A stretch of DNA of 64,000 nt, from the NCBI GenBank assembly GCA_933228895.1, contig OW121854.1:7691131-7755130 (forward strand), in the 5' to 3' direction. The stretch is from Platycnemis pennipes. Its lineage: Eukaryota > Arthropoda > Insecta > Odonata > Platycnemididae. Positions 44,521-56,662 of the stretch are shown piece by piece (position 1 is the stretch's first letter; the number at the start of each line of letters is the position of its first letter). The notes under the pieces were generated by a model, which was not told the origin of the DNA, made no database searches, and saw only the letters and a list, made by a program, of their open reading frames with translations. The translations under genes were made by a program, and so were the position numbers.

Positions 44521-45537
44521 TTCCACTTCTGAGGGTCCCTGAGATCCCCTCCCAATGCCTCTATTGCCCCATAAGGGGACCCTGGGCCTTCCCTTCGGTA
44601 ATAATATCCTTCTCCACCGAATAAGATTCGTAACCCCCTGAGCGCAAGGTTGTCATTTCAGCGCACGTGAGGCTGACTAGTAGGTTAGAGTGGCAACAGC
44701 TCTCACACGTCGTCTGCCGCCCTTACAACAGTATTAAATTGCGTGTCGTCGAATTTTCGACGATTTCGTCGCAAAAATCAGCGTGATAACCTGACATACG
44801 GATCGAAAGTCTAATTTTAAAAGTTTGATCACTTTATTTTACCCGTTGTACTATGTCTGGCATATGGCGAATTATTTTGTTATTATTTTTGTGAGAGACA
44901 GCACTTGCAGTTTGTGGTACAGAAACAGGCAAATGTTCGATAAATACGGAAGAAAAAAGGTTAAGGAAAATGTAAATTTAATGTAAACCATAGTCAACCC
45001 ATTTAAAATGAAGAAACACATTCAAAATTAAAACTTTTATCGCCTTTGATTGTTTTTCTTTCGGATAACCTGTATTCCTGCGGTAGAATCTCGAAAAAAA
45101 TAGTAGAAGCGGCCCTGTAAGGGAGGCGTATGTGTCTACATCCGAGCATGAAATTTTTAAACTCGATTCGGCAGGGTCAAGTATTGTGCGATGGGACTGA
45201 TTTTTTTGTGAGTTGTTTTTTTCATAAAATTGCACCGAAAATGCATCCGCACTTTCAATTAAAAAAAAACTTTTTTTGGGCCACCCTAGTGTATGGTGCT
45301 ACCTGGGTATTAATTACTCTTCCCCACCACGTGAGGAGAAAGAAAGAAGTCATGTCGGTTTTGGATGAATTTTTTTTTTTTGCTTTGGCATACCAAAATG
45401 CTTCTTTCATTCCTCTCTCCTCTCTTACGTTTGTTTTCGCAACTTCTCTTCTCTTGGGCAGCCAAAATACAGGGGGGTTCCGAGTTGGCATTGATAGGGA
45501 GAATCTCGGATCGAAGAGTTGTATTCGCAAGGGAATA
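44521..45537. other. Non-coding stretch
   Basis: No gene recognised. The 137-codon plus frame and 91-codon minus frame at 45130-45543 overlap and look like chance. A T homopolymer of 12 lies at 45369-45380. Confidence 0.35.
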
Positions 45538-46195
45538 TTTTAAAACTAAATAAGAAAATATTTAACCAATTTTAGAATACGTATTAGCGGAATGGAGCAT
45601 GTATTCTCACTTCGTAAATTAAACGTGTCAACAACTCGTCAGTCATGTTCCGAAGTCAAAATGAGTTAAAAGAGCTGGTTGGTTGGTTATCCAGGGACCG
45701 ACAGTTCAGGTCATTTGCGCCATTTAGGATAGGTGGGTATTTGGGTAATGGTAGGAGTTCTCAGGGAACGGAAGAAGGGTGGAGAGAAACCCGGCGTCGG
45801 CATTAGCCTACTCTTAACTTAAGGCGCCAAGGTGTCCCAACCGACGAACGGATGTACTGAACTTGAAATGCCTTCCACTAGCCACTCAAGTGGGGACCGG
45901 TTTTCCACTGAAAAATCCGCCACTGCCAGGAATCGAACCCGGGCCCTCGGGAGGCCAGTACTCTAGCCACCACACCAACCCGATCCCCTGTTAAAAGAGC
46001 TCTTAAAAAATAGAAAGTAACTACAGCGCGCCGTTAAATGGCATACTCATACAATTATTATGCATGCGTTATCGCCCCATAGATGATTTTTCCATATGGG
46101 TGTTTTTCTGGATCGGTATTTATTCATTAAATAACATAGCTTTTTACGGGATTTTGAGTCACGAAGACACGGTGGAACTCCTTAGAGCATAGGGC
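45538..46195. repeat. Unclassified repeat X, copy 1, interrupted by a SINE
   Basis: Together with 60718-61047 (inverted) this defines a repeat of about 330 bases: CTAAATAAGAAAATATTTAA, TACGTATTAGCGGAAT, GTAAATTAAACGTG, CAGTCATGTTCCGAAGTC, then after the SINE TGGCATACTCA, GCATGCGTTATC, TCGGTATTTATTC and TTTTTACGGGATTTTGAG. Copy 2 has no SINE and serves as an empty-site reference. No coding sequence. Confidence 0.75.
45677..45989 (-). mobile_element. tRNA-derived SINE (full-length, with 12-base duplication)
   Basis: In minus-strand sense the head starts at 45989, with a box A-like TGGCTAGAGTACTGG and a perfect box B GGTTCGATTCC (about 45923-45933). A body follows with GGTCCCCACTTGAGTGGC and CTAATGCCGACG, and the end is an (AACC)n-type tail (ATAACCAACCAACCAG). 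It is flanked by GTTAAAAGAGCT at 45665-45676 and 45990-46001. It is 313 bases long and transcription by RNA polymerase III is expected from the boxes. It depends on a LINE partner for retroposition, but its tail does not match the LINEs in this window. Confidence 0.85.
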
Positions 46196-47734
46196 CCCTT
46201 TTAGCACTTTCGCCCTCTTAGCGGGCCCTTTCCCCCCTCGATCCCCCGTTTGCCGATCTCCTGCACCCCCCTCCGTCGACTTCCTCGGCGGGAAGACTCC
46301 GGGAAGCGGCTTCGTGAAGAATCGCGTCTTCACGACGAGGTGGCCTTGCAGCCCTAGGAGACGTCGCGACGGAATGAGATAAGTGTCTCGCGAATCGCCA
46401 GCATCCCCCTCTCCTGGAGCACAGACTCCCGACGCGACGAAATGCCTCCCCGGGAACCGGACACCCCCCTCCCTCCCATCCTCTCCTCCTCCTAACATAT
46501 GTCCCGGTTTTTGTTCTTCCTTCCCTTCATGCACACACCCCCGACTCGTCCTTCCCTCCCCCATTCACCTTGCACACGTTCCGAACGCGGTCCCGCGATC
46601 CTTAGTGCGTAGGATAGAAGTACGGGCTCTTGGAAGCTCAGGGATGGTCATGGAAAGTCACTGCACATCAGGTCCAAACGAGTGACCCATGAGCTAGGGC
46701 ATCTGTGTGACGAAACAAATTAGATCACCATGGACCCGTCACTATGTACAAAGTTTTTATTGATTTTGTCGTAACTAATTGCAGTTGCTGATTTGTTCTC
46801 TGGTCGTGCCATATAGTTTCTTTCTTCAAGTTTACTATTGTGATGTATTTCTTGAAAATCCTTCCTCAAAACTTTGAAGGTACCCAACGAGTCGCTCTTT
46901 TTCTTATTGCGTTAGGACGAAAAGTCATCATGGCGGCCCACATTCGCCTAATTTCATCAGCGTACGCGTGGAATAATAAATGAAGGAAGAGGCATGAGGA
47001 TAATGCCGGTAGGAGTCAGTAGAAGGAGAGATGATTACATCAATGTTGTTGGTTACTATGATGTCCCATTGCTAGTTGAAGTGTCGTGAGGAAGGTCGTT
47101 AAACTTTTGATAATATTACATGGCGTACAGGAATTGAAGAAGCATTTGAAGCACTAGCTGGTTGACATTGCGCGTGGAAGTGTCACGATTTTCAGAGAAG
47201 AATAGGGCTAAGGATCTCCACAGGTTTTTTTCCGCGGGGATTTTATTCTGTATTTTCTGACTCCCCCCGCTAACGAGGAGCCACATCCAGAAGTAACCTG
47301 AAACCAAATGGTCGAGGTTTTGATCTTCACGTCGAGAATAGATGTTATGCTTTCTTCTTAAGTTAAGCCTGGACTGTGCGAAAAAAATAGGCCTAGGAGC
47401 CTTGAAAACCGAATTCCAGAACCATTTTGAGGCGCAGAAGGAGGGGGAATAAATATGGAGGCTGAAATAATGAAATGCATGTCATCACATTAATAGTGAC
47501 TTGTTTCCTACTTAGTCGCAAACAATGGTTTGCCAAAACTAGACGACCGAAAACTAGGTGTTAGCAATTCGTTAACATTCTCCTGATTCCCCGATAAGTA
47601 TTTAAGCGTAGAACAACCTGCTATTTTGTATTCAAACTCGTTGTATACCATTCACTCAGTGATTCAAACCTGGGACACCAGCGATTTCCTACCAAGTGCT
47701 GACACGCAGAAAATCGAATCGCGAGGATTTTAGA
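46196..47734. other. Non-coding stretch with GC-rich patch
   Basis: Bases 46190-46600 are GC-rich. A 145-codon minus frame and a 100-codon plus frame there overlap and look compositional. AT-richer afterward. Nothing recognised. Confidence 0.35.
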
Positions 47735-47832
47735 TGGGGGTGTCCAGCCTTAAGGCTCTTGCCCGGGATTTGAACCCCGAACCCTCGGGTCAGTAGCTCA
47801 GTGCTCTACCCACTAGGCCACCACGGCCCCCA
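47735..47832 (-). repeat. tRNA-like sequence, SINE head or tRNA pseudogene
   Basis: In minus sense a box A-like TGGCCTAGTGGGTAGAGC and a box B-like GGTTCAAATCC are present. The acceptor ends do not pair (GGGGGCC against the downstream sequence), so it is not a functional tRNA. Confidence 0.5.
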
Positions 47833-48786
47833 TTCGATGTATATATTGGCGTTTATATCCAAGAACTGCTCAGGGGTAGATAACGTCAGCAACATACCAA
47901 TCCTCCATTTCTCTTCATTTCCCTGTAGGCTTGAGGATTATCATTGCTGTTTCAAAAAGTGTTTTTTGTATGACTCAATGACTTCTTAAGGTAAAATAAG
48001 GAAACATGCTAAAATTATATTCCTTTGCAACTGTGTTAACGTACTTTATGTCATCTGAAAATACTGATGTGACACCTTTTTTCAAAACTATATGTGCTTT
48101 TGCAGACTGTTTCCATGAACATCATCTCCCAAGGGCTCTTTAAAATTCTTTGGCCTCTTTATTGGAGATCAAACCTCTATTTATCTCTTACAACACTCGC
48201 AATTCATCCTGATTGCTCCCATTTCTCCTTCACTTCAATCTTTCATTCCCATTCATATTTTACCAAAGAGTTGCCGAGGTTATATAGCCAAAGATCCAAG
48301 AGCTGACGGCATTCATTTCTTCATTTGGAAATATTTTCAAAGTTTTATACTCTCTTCATAGTCTTATTCAAAATGCGAAAGCAAGTTAGTTGTAGCATTA
48401 TATCTCTCCCATTAGCTCTCTCTACGCCTTGTCTAGTAAACCACGGAAAGGGTGCTTGGCATCGATTATCTGTGAATGGTTGACAATCCTGCGGAACAGT
48501 ATTAATATTTTTCCCTTCCTTGGTGAGCTAATATTTATGCGCTGTACCTATATGACCCTCCTTGATCATTATTGAAAGCCCAAAAAGTTCCTCAAAGCTC
48601 CCGTTGCAGAGCCTACCAAGAATTCGTTTTTAGCCATTTGTCCGGCGTGTTATGCATAGGTGAATGTTGACGGCACAAATGAAGTTGCTCTTGGTTTGAA
48701 TTTATTATCATGGGGATCCACTGTCAATTTTGTTATGATTTAATTACTCACACTATTGTGATAAACTTTGATTATAAACTTTGACG
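47833..48786. other. Non-coding stretch
   Basis: AT-rich, nothing recognised. Confidence 0.35.
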
Positions 48787-48968
48787 TGATGGGACGTTAC
48801 GCCGTGGTCCCCTTGGCGTTAAGAATAGGCTAATGCCGACGGCTTGTTTCTTTCCACCCTTCCTCCGTTCCCTGAAAACTCCTACCATTACCCAAATACC
48901 CACTTATTCTAAATGGCGCAATTGACCTCAGCTGTCGGTCGCCTCCCCTAAATAACCAACCAACCAGT
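48787..48968 (+). mobile_element. SINE 3' part (same family as 45677-45989)
   Basis: The plus-strand copy covers the body from GTTAAGAATAGGCTAATGCC through TTCTTTCCACCC to the (AACC)n tail at 48952-48965. The tRNA head is missing, so it is 5'-truncated. Confidence 0.78.
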
Positions 48969-50329
48969 TGTCAAATACGTACCTAACTATGTGCCTATGC
49001 TCTGCGGTGTATTGCCGTATCTTTATCAGCACACTCTGAATAGATATGATGACCTGACTTGTCCTCTTCCCAAATGCCATGCTTGGCCTATTGGAGATGC
49101 AGTTGATTTGAAAGTATTTCAAGAAGAATACTTCTATTCGATGTCTCTAATTGTGCACAATACAGGTCCCAATGAAAGGACAAGCAGTTCAATTTGCATA
49201 TGCTTGTGTCCTAGTCGCAACCAACATATTTATGACGCAAATTTGTAGCAGTAATGGCATCTTTAATATTCACTTATCAGTTACAGAGCTCTTCTTTCAA
49301 TCGGTAATCTTGCACAACCTTTGCTTACCGAATCTGCTTGATGAGGATGGTTTTTACACAAGGTCCTTATTGGGGGTTGTGGAAAAGAATATTCAACATT
49401 TTTGACCCAAAAACTTTCGTGAATAGCAATATTCCGTTAGTGAAGGAAACCTCTTTTACTTGTCAATATGTCATTGCAACACATTATCTTGAAGTTCATC
49501 TCTCATTGAAGAGTGCCAGGGTGAATTGCCCTTTATAACAAATGAATTTAAAAGGAAAATATGTAGATTACGCGAGGATCGAGGAAGCTTTTGTTGGAAA
49601 GAAATTGAGACGCAGTTTTCAGTTTTCCGTTTAGCTACCGCGAAATACCTGACGACAGACTTAGAGACAAACGGGAAATCATAAAATAACTTGAGAGAGT
49701 ATGCGCGAATTTTAAGCGTGGAACAAAATATAAACAGAATGGAACCAGAATAAGTGCGCCATAAAGCATTCGACTCCAGAGCAATAATAAGGAAAAATCC
49801 TGCTCGTAATGACCAACCTTCGATTGGTTCCATGGAAACTCGCTGTTCTCGTGGCGGCGCTACCTTCGGCATGCAAGGGGTTGGAGGGCTGGTTCCCCTG
49901 AAACGACTCGAATGCATAATGAGCCACTTTCATCGCGGATGGCTTTGATTTGCACCGCCCGCCGCACCCTCGCCCTTTTAAAAGCCCTTGCTCCTCCTCG
50001 AGCGAATGGTGTGTGCTCTACCCACCTTACGCGCTTAATTACTCTGCTTCTTTCATTCCCTCCCACGTTTCCGCGCTGCCTCTCTCCGATTTGAGAAGAT
50101 CTTTCGCCTCGGGACAAGTGATTCGCCCACGAATGCATTTATGTTTTCCGCGCCGAGGCGTCTTGTTGTCTCGCCGCCTCGAAAGCTTTTTTATGTCGCC
50201 TTGCCTTTTGAAATACCATCTCAATTTCTTCATTTAGCATGTGGATGTGTTGTTTTCATCTTTGCATGCATTATTCTTGCGCAATTCGAAGTCCAAACGC
50301 CTTAAATGGCTGCGACACATTGAAGTCAT
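48969..50329. other. Non-coding stretch
   Basis: Frames up to 148 codons (49471-49917 minus) are crossed by others on the opposite strand and lack known domains. No gene recognised. Confidence 0.35.
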
Positions 50330-50440
50330 CATCGTCGGTCAACAATCCTAGGATCTCTTTGACTCAGCCCTCCACTCGACTCTTCTATCGGCCAACCAGC
50401 CTCTTCATGTTAACGTAATTCCTCTAATTGAGCAACCCTC
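50330..50440 (-). mobile_element. RTE-like LINE, extreme 3' fragment
   Basis: Only the final part of the ORF and the tail is present. In plus view, ATCATCGTCGGTCAACAATC is followed by the complement of the RIEW-RAA block. It matches the 3' ends at 4941, 21216 and 52600. Confidence 0.7.
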
Positions 50441-51529
50441 CCAATATTGAAGTATGTGAGCGAAAGGATGACATACCAAGAATGGTTATTTTCCAGGAAT
50501 CCAGAAACCAGCCTTGTTCGCTTTTATTGCTTCGCTGAAAGTATGATTTCCGAAGATGGTGTGAAGGCCATTAATGATATTCCATCGTATCCATTTTCTG
50601 GCTCTGCTTGCTCTCACTTACAATTTCTTACGACCATGACGAGTACTTCGTCATTTTTATCAAAGTAATTTCTTCATCCTCCAGAGCCATGTTTTAACAC
50701 ATTCCTTCCATTCGCGTCCTCCTTTCGACTGCCCCGTATCGTAACCACGCAATTCAACGCTCCTCCCTTAATCTAAAATTTTTCTCTACTCAACTTTCCT
50801 GCCATGCGTCCTTTGTTTTTAGCTAACGTTTCATTAGAAACAAACTTTTCCTCGTACAGTTGGTTCTACGTTGCCCTATGCCCGAATACCTCTGAGCTAA
50901 CACTGTTCCCCAGTCTATCCAACCAATTTTAATTCGGAACCTACTTTTCCGGCAGGATCAAGTCGGTTCTCGTTATGTTCGATTTCTTCCGTACACTTCG
51001 CTCCGAATCAAGTAACGTGACCAAAAACCAGAAAAATGCTTGCTTGACTCATTGATTGGCTGACTCGTGGTCATTCCAAAATTCTCCCTACTTCACCCAA
51101 TCTAATTCTACTTCTGTTCGTAATTATACGTTGCGCTCGCTACGGTTTCGTGCCATTTATTTTTCAAACAGTTGTGAAGTCGTAGTGGTGATAACGATTA
51201 TTCCAGTTTTATTCCTTTCTTAATACTCCCTGGCATTTTCCAAATTTTTGGCTTGTCGCCTAGGGCATCTAGTAGTTACAAATAAATCACCAGGTCTGCC
51301 AATTCGCACAAATATACTCTGTAATACTCCAATTAGATTTCTCATTGCTTGCTTTTCCCTATCTTCCAAATGCCTCCGAATAAACTGGTAAATATTCATG
51401 ACCTTGCACTATGTTCCTCTTCAGTAATTTTCTCCCTTATGAACGCCATGCCATAATGCTCCCATAAGCGCCATCACGAATAGTACGCCAGACTTCGTTA
51501 TTCATTCATTTCTTTAAACAAGAGATTGT
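50441..51529. other. Non-coding stretch
   Basis: Nothing recognised. Confidence 0.35.
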
Positions 51530-51710
51530 CTAAGTTTCGGGATACGGTCTGAAAATGATGCCTATTTTAGTTCATCTAATAGACTGGTAGATCTAATATA
51601 GTTATCTTACCGTCCCTTTATAAAACTTTTCAATCTTCACTACACACTCTCCAGTTTATTATTTACGCCTATTTCATAAGGATCTTTTAAAATACTCCCT
51701 GCATTATACC
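51530..51710 (-). pseudogene. LINE subfamily B-like, short internal RT fragment
   Basis: The minus strand encodes remnants of the WDPYEIGVNNKLE and RFYKGT-like segment and of the block that follows. It matches 27590-27665 in the best copy. It lacks the 3' UTR and stem-loop, so it is an internal fragment rather than a simple 5' truncation. It is the only trace of this family right of 40.4 kb. Confidence 0.6.
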
Positions 51711-52599
51711 AGCCTTTCAGAGTTCTAATGCACCGTTTGGTTACTCTAATTCAGTTCTCCCGCAGCTTCCTCTAGTCTCCAAGGAGCCCGTGCACCTTCT
51801 TTGAGTAGCAGTGCTATGAGAAACCTCGGACTGAGGCAGGGATGTCTCATGAAATTCATGTCTCGGTTCAGTGGGGGATCCGAACCAGTTGTAATAATCC
51901 GTAGCAATTAATGCCATCCCCATCTGCCGCGGTCCATTTAAGGGCCGCGGCCCATCCCTCTGCTATGCACGGCGTCCTTTTATGGCCCTCCTGGATGGAC
52001 GTCCTACCCCGCCAGGGGAAACTGATGGCTATCACTGTGTGGGAGGGGCGAGTGGATGGCGTTTGGGGAATATCAATGCTCTTCCCTCGATTCCCACGCT
52101 GATCATTGTTCGCCGCCTGCCCCTGCCAGCCATTCGCTCGTCTTCGTCAATTGTCTTCTCGGGAATCCAGGCACAGTTTGGTTTTGCACCGACTCCAGTT
52201 CTTCCTCCCTCTCCCTCCCTCTCGCTGAGAAGTTGCCAGCGCTCAAGTTGCTGTCACTGCGTCTCCTTTCCCCTCCCCTCCCTCGGCGAAATGGTCGGTC
52301 TCTGTGCTCGCCTAGTCCTTCATGTGCTCATCTCTCGTAACTTCAGCGCCTGACGGTGGAATGGGGGCGTTTACTCGGGACCGAAATCGATATGTTATGC
52401 ACGAAATCGTTCTACGGAAACGAAAATTAATTTTTGGGAAAAAAATCAATGTTTTAAGCAGGGTAGGTCTGCGTACGCAGATTTTGTCGCATCCTGTACA
52501 AAACCCAAAACAACTGAAGAGCGAAGTATTTTCGTATGCATTTTGGCGTGATTAAAAGTGTGATGAAGTTTATCTACTTATTCACAAGCATTTTATTCA
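51711..52599. other. Non-coding stretch with GC-rich patch
   Basis: Bases 51900-52350 are GC-rich with overlapping plus-strand frames of up to 123 codons in different phases. They show serine/proline-rich shadows and no known domain. Confidence 0.35.
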
Positions 52600-53205
52600 T
52601 CATTATCATCATCGGTCAACAATCCTAGGATTGGTTTGACGCAGCCCTCCACTCGATTCTTCCATCGGTCAACCTCTTCATGTTGACGTTACTCCTCTCT
52701 GTCACGTCTTTTACGACCTGCTCTATGTAACTCATACAAGGCCTGCCTTTTCCATTCTTCCCGTTCACATTTCCTTCGACGATTGTCTTCATTAGGCCAT
52801 CGTGTCTTAAGATGTGGCTGATTAAGTTGTCCCGTCTTCTTCTTGTAGTTTTCAGCAGACTTCTCTTTTCTCCCACTCTTCTTATGACTTCTTCATTTGT
52901 CACTCGGTCGATCCATTTTATCTTCATCATTCTTCGGTTGTACCACATTTCGAATGTTTCCACCCTTTTCTTCTCCGCTGCTGTCATCGTCCATGCCGTA
53001 AAGAAACATGCTCCAGATATACGTTTGGATGAATTGCTTCCTTACTTCCAAATTTGTATTTCCAGCTGTAAGTAGATTCTTCTTTTGATAGAATGCCCTC
53101 TTTGCCTGGGCTACTCTACTCACCATTTCTTTCTTGCTTCGTCCATCGTTGGTTACTCTGCTTCCCAGGTAACAGAACTCTTTCACCCCTTCCATTTTCT
53201 GTTTT
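52600..53205 (-). pseudogene. RTE-like LINE, C-terminal half with one frameshift
   Basis: The minus strand reads MEGVKEFCYLGSRVTNDGRS, then KKEMVSRVAQAKRAFYQKKN, then IQTYIWSMFLYG (53195 to about 52985). After a frameshift it continues MTAAEKKRVETFEMWYNRRM, IGHILRHDGLMK-like and RIEWRAASNQS. It has the same domain order as the 55320 copy. The tail at its 3' end is CCGATGATGATAATGATG (52601-52618). It is truncated before the catalytic core. Confidence 0.85.
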
Positions 53206-53339
53206 CCTAGTATAAAAATTTCCTAATATAAAGAAACATTTTATTATGCAGTCGCAAATGCACTGCCTTTCTAAGTACCTTTCATGGAGTCTGATGTGAT
53301 CCTGTGGCAACGACTTCCGTTGGCAGAGAGCTGTTTGTG
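53206..53339. other. Short spacer
   Basis: No feature recognised. Confidence 0.3.
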
Positions 53340-53575
53340 TGTCCCCCATCGTGATAAGGCGAAGGAGCTTCGCGGTCTCAGTTGGGATTGGTCGAAGTGG
53401 GTGACGATCGAATCCTTTGCACGCCCAATTTTCCGAAAGGCTTAAAAACCTCAGTTTTTTTTCGTTAACAACTCATGAACTACATGACGAATTGAAGAAC
53501 GGAAAAACACGGGTGGTTTTATTTTACAAACTCTTTCACATTCTGTAATGAAAAAAAACATGGTGAACGACTCTT
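53340..53575 (-). repeat. Unclassified repeat U, truncated copy
   Basis: It matches the middle of the family: ATCGTGATAAGGCGAAG, TCTCAGTTGGGATTGG, CACGCCCAATTTTCC, CGGAAAAACACGGGT and TTTTATTTTACAAACTCTTT, ending near ACATGGTGAACGACTC. Same orientation as 18880 and 34640. Confidence 0.72.
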
Positions 53576-55312
53576 CCCCGCCAATCTTTTTCTCCAATCA
53601 ATCTTTCGTATTCTGCACCAAGTTCTTCGTCTTCTTTCATCAGAGCACCTTCGTTTAGTCTCACCTTTGACACATTTCCACGCGTATTCTCATTGATGAT
53701 TCTCTTCTTTTGGCTAATTATCTCACAACCATTCTGGACCTCGCTTGTTTCCCTCTTCACCCTTTCGTCGGCTTTCTCTACTTCCCTGCTCCGTTTGCAG
53801 CCCTAACTTTTGATTTTTTCCGTCAGATACGATCGGAAGACTTTTTGGTTAACGCTTATGCGTAAATAATTTTACACTTCCATTGCTTGCCGCGCCTTTT
53901 TCCGAGTACATTTCACGTTATGTGCATCCGTAATTTTGTTACAGTTAACTACCAGAGTATATAGGGCTCATTGAAGGACAAAGAGGCGGAAATGAATTTG
54001 TGTTTACGATGCCTCTTGCTCATCACTTTCACCTTCAAATTATTTTCATCGTGGGAAAAAATAGTTCTTCGTATCGTTTACTCTGCAATCACTTTGGATA
54101 GAATGGTGGTGGTGGGTAAGGGTGATTTGAATATTGGTATATATAGTCATACGTTTTCTCATCACTTGTATCGACACTGTGTACTACGCGACTATGAACA
54201 GGTTTCAATGTATAGGTCGCAGTTATTATCAGCATATTATTATTGTTATTATATATGAGTTATTATATATTATAGTTATTATATATGAAAAGGTAACTTT
54301 TTCTTCATTAACGGATGGACGCGAGGTATCACTCACGTTTTACAGTGTAACTGCATAAATATTACGCGTCCCTTCAAATTTTCTTTTATGTCAAAGCCCA
54401 TGAAGTAAAAATCCAATTGCTGTGTACCTATAATTTTTTTAATGTGTTTTTTTAATTTATCGCTCAAAATTGATAGTTATTGCAAAATTATCTGAAAGTT
54501 AGCCAGATAACAAAATGTTTTTGTTCTCGCTTTTTTCCCAAGGTAGCCTTTTGTGGCCATAATATAATTTTTCACTCAGTGTAACGTTGTGCTCGTTACA
54601 CTCGTCCTCCACATAATATTTCCCCGATTGGGTCATTTTATATCGGTTTAAGTTAAGCCATGGTTTTTCAATCTAGTCCTCCACGTTAACATTTTTGCCG
54701 GGCCTGGATGATGTCATTACCGGTCGCAATCAAGGGTCTCAGGCCCTCAGCTGCCAAATTATCATTTGTGAGCGGCCGCTCGTCTGAAGAAGAGGCTTCT
54801 CTACTCCTTCCGATGCCGAAATCTACCTTTCAGCCTTCGCCCAACCCGCACTCCTTCCTCTTCCTATCTCTCAAAGCTCCCGAATTTTTTTCGCATCATT
54901 CAATTACAGCCCCGTATCATTTTCCTCCTCCTCGTATCAACTACCCAGGAATCCCTTGAGGGACCGACATCATTTTGCGATCTTTTCACGGGAAAAACGT
55001 TGGCTGAGGGAAAGGGAGCCTGGAAGAGGAGGGAGGGGATACGTCTTCCGTAATATCTTGTCTATATGCGATCGGTTATTAAGCTTCTTTTCCATCTTCA
55101 GACTCTGGGTCGATCTAGATGCTCTCTCTCCCTTTTTCTCCGTCGCCCCGGCTTTTGTCGTCGGACGTTAAAGGAGAGATGACCTTCCCCGACTCCGGGT
55201 CCGAACTTGGCGTCTCTAAGCCTCACCTGCTCTTCGATTGGCCGCGAGAATCTTGAAGAATTCTTGATCAGCGGCGGTAACTGCGTGCGTGGATGTCCCA
55301 TTCCTTTTCGGA
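53576..55312. other. Non-coding stretch
   Basis: AT-rich with TATTATTATTGTTATTATAT-like simple sequence at 54225-54290. A GC-richer part (54700-55250) has frames without known domains. No gene. Confidence 0.35.
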
Positions 55313-56085
55313 GGGATGTTTTGGGTATCAGATACAGAGAGGGATGTGAACAAGACTGTAGTAACCATGGAAAGGACAATGGCCAGATCTCAGCTGAAGA
55401 TAAATAAGAAGAAGACTAAGATATTGGTCTGCATCAAGGAAGAAGAGGCCAAAACCAATGTCACACTTGGAAAACAAAAACTTGAAGAGGTGAAGGAGTT
55501 CTGTTGTCTATGAAGCCGAGTAACCAACTAGGGACAAAGCAAGAAAGAAATAGTTAGTAGAATAGCCCAGGGAAAGAGGGCATTCTATCAAAAGAAGGAT
55601 CTACTTACAGCAGGAAATACAAGTGTAGAAGTAAGGAAACAGTTAATCAGAACATACGTCTGGAGCATGTTTCTTTATGGCAGTGAGGCATGGACGTGGA
55701 CAGCAGCGGAGAAGAAGAGGGTAGAAGCATTCGAAATGTGGTGCAACAGAAGAATGCTGAAGATTAAATGGATCGACAGAGTAAGTAATGAGGAAGTGCT
55801 AAGAAGAGTAGCAGAAAAGAGAAGTCTGCTGACAACCCTAAAAAGAAGAAGGGAAAACTTAATCGGCCATATCTTGAGACATCTTGAGATCTGATGAAGA
55901 CTATCGTCGAGGGAAAAGTGAACGGGAAGACTGGAAAAGGCCGGCATCGTATGAGATACATGAAACAGGTTGTGAAGGATGTAAAAGGGAAGAACTACGT
56001 CACAATGAAAAGGTTGGCCGACAGAAGATTCGAGTGGAAAGCTGCGTCAAACCAATCCTAGGATTTTTGACCGATGATGATGATG
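55313..56085 (+). pseudogene. RTE-like LINE, longest C-terminal copy
   Basis: Plus strand, in order: DVNKTVVTMERTMARSQLKI, a KKTKILV motif just after the catalytic core, KQKLEEVKEFCCL, then a stop, VSRIAQGKRAFYQKKDLLTA and RTYVWSMFLYGSEAWTWTAA. Next come FEMWCNRRMLKIKWIDRVSN, RRVAEKR and ENLIGHILRH, with a frameshift and a RRGKSEREDWKRP-like end. The last bases GATTTTTGACCGATGATGATG give the tail. The catalytic core itself lies upstream and is absent. Confidence 0.85.
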
Positions 56086-56654
56086 TTTCGGGTATTACAC
56101 CCTTTCAATTCTTGTTCGCCAGTTCTAGAGCCATGGTCTTTGAATTGATCGGGGGGCAGCGTGATTTCACATCTTTTCCAAGGTGCGCTATCTTCATCGC
56201 CGTGGGCGAAGCAGATCAAAGTTAGCGCCGAAATGCTCGTTTGCATCAGAACGCGTCTTTTTAAGCACGATTCGTGAAATAAATCTAGTTTGCATGCTTT
56301 GGATGGAAGTTTACTCGCCCTTGATCGTAGACAATACCTTTTGGTCGAGTTTCTTGATCGCACTCATTAAGATTCCCATCTACCCCCGTGAGAATCGACT
56401 GGATTCTCGAATGCGACCACGGGCGGAGCACGGGAGTTTCGTGCGCATCTGATTATGTTAATGAGAGCTCCATCACATGGCTTCATGCGGCTTCCGTCGG
56501 TCGAGGGCGCTCGTGGAAATATGAATATTCACCGACATCGACCGAGTTTCCACGAAACCGTGTTCCTTCCAGGGGAGGATGAGGAACCGGAGGCGTTACC
56601 GTGGACACGACCTCCCTGCGCCCTCGTCCCTGTTTTTTTCTGCCCGCTTTCATG
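56086..56654. other. Non-coding spacer
   Basis: No gene recognised. Short frames overlap on both strands. Confidence 0.35.
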
Positions 56655-56662
56655 CTCCGGCC

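Noticed and set aside
47735..47832. tRNA gene on the minus strand
   Set aside because: Box A and B are present but the acceptor stem does not pair and no clear anticodon arm forms.
49471..49917. 148-codon minus-strand frame
   Set aside because: No known domain, and other frames overlap on the opposite strand. No evidence beyond length.
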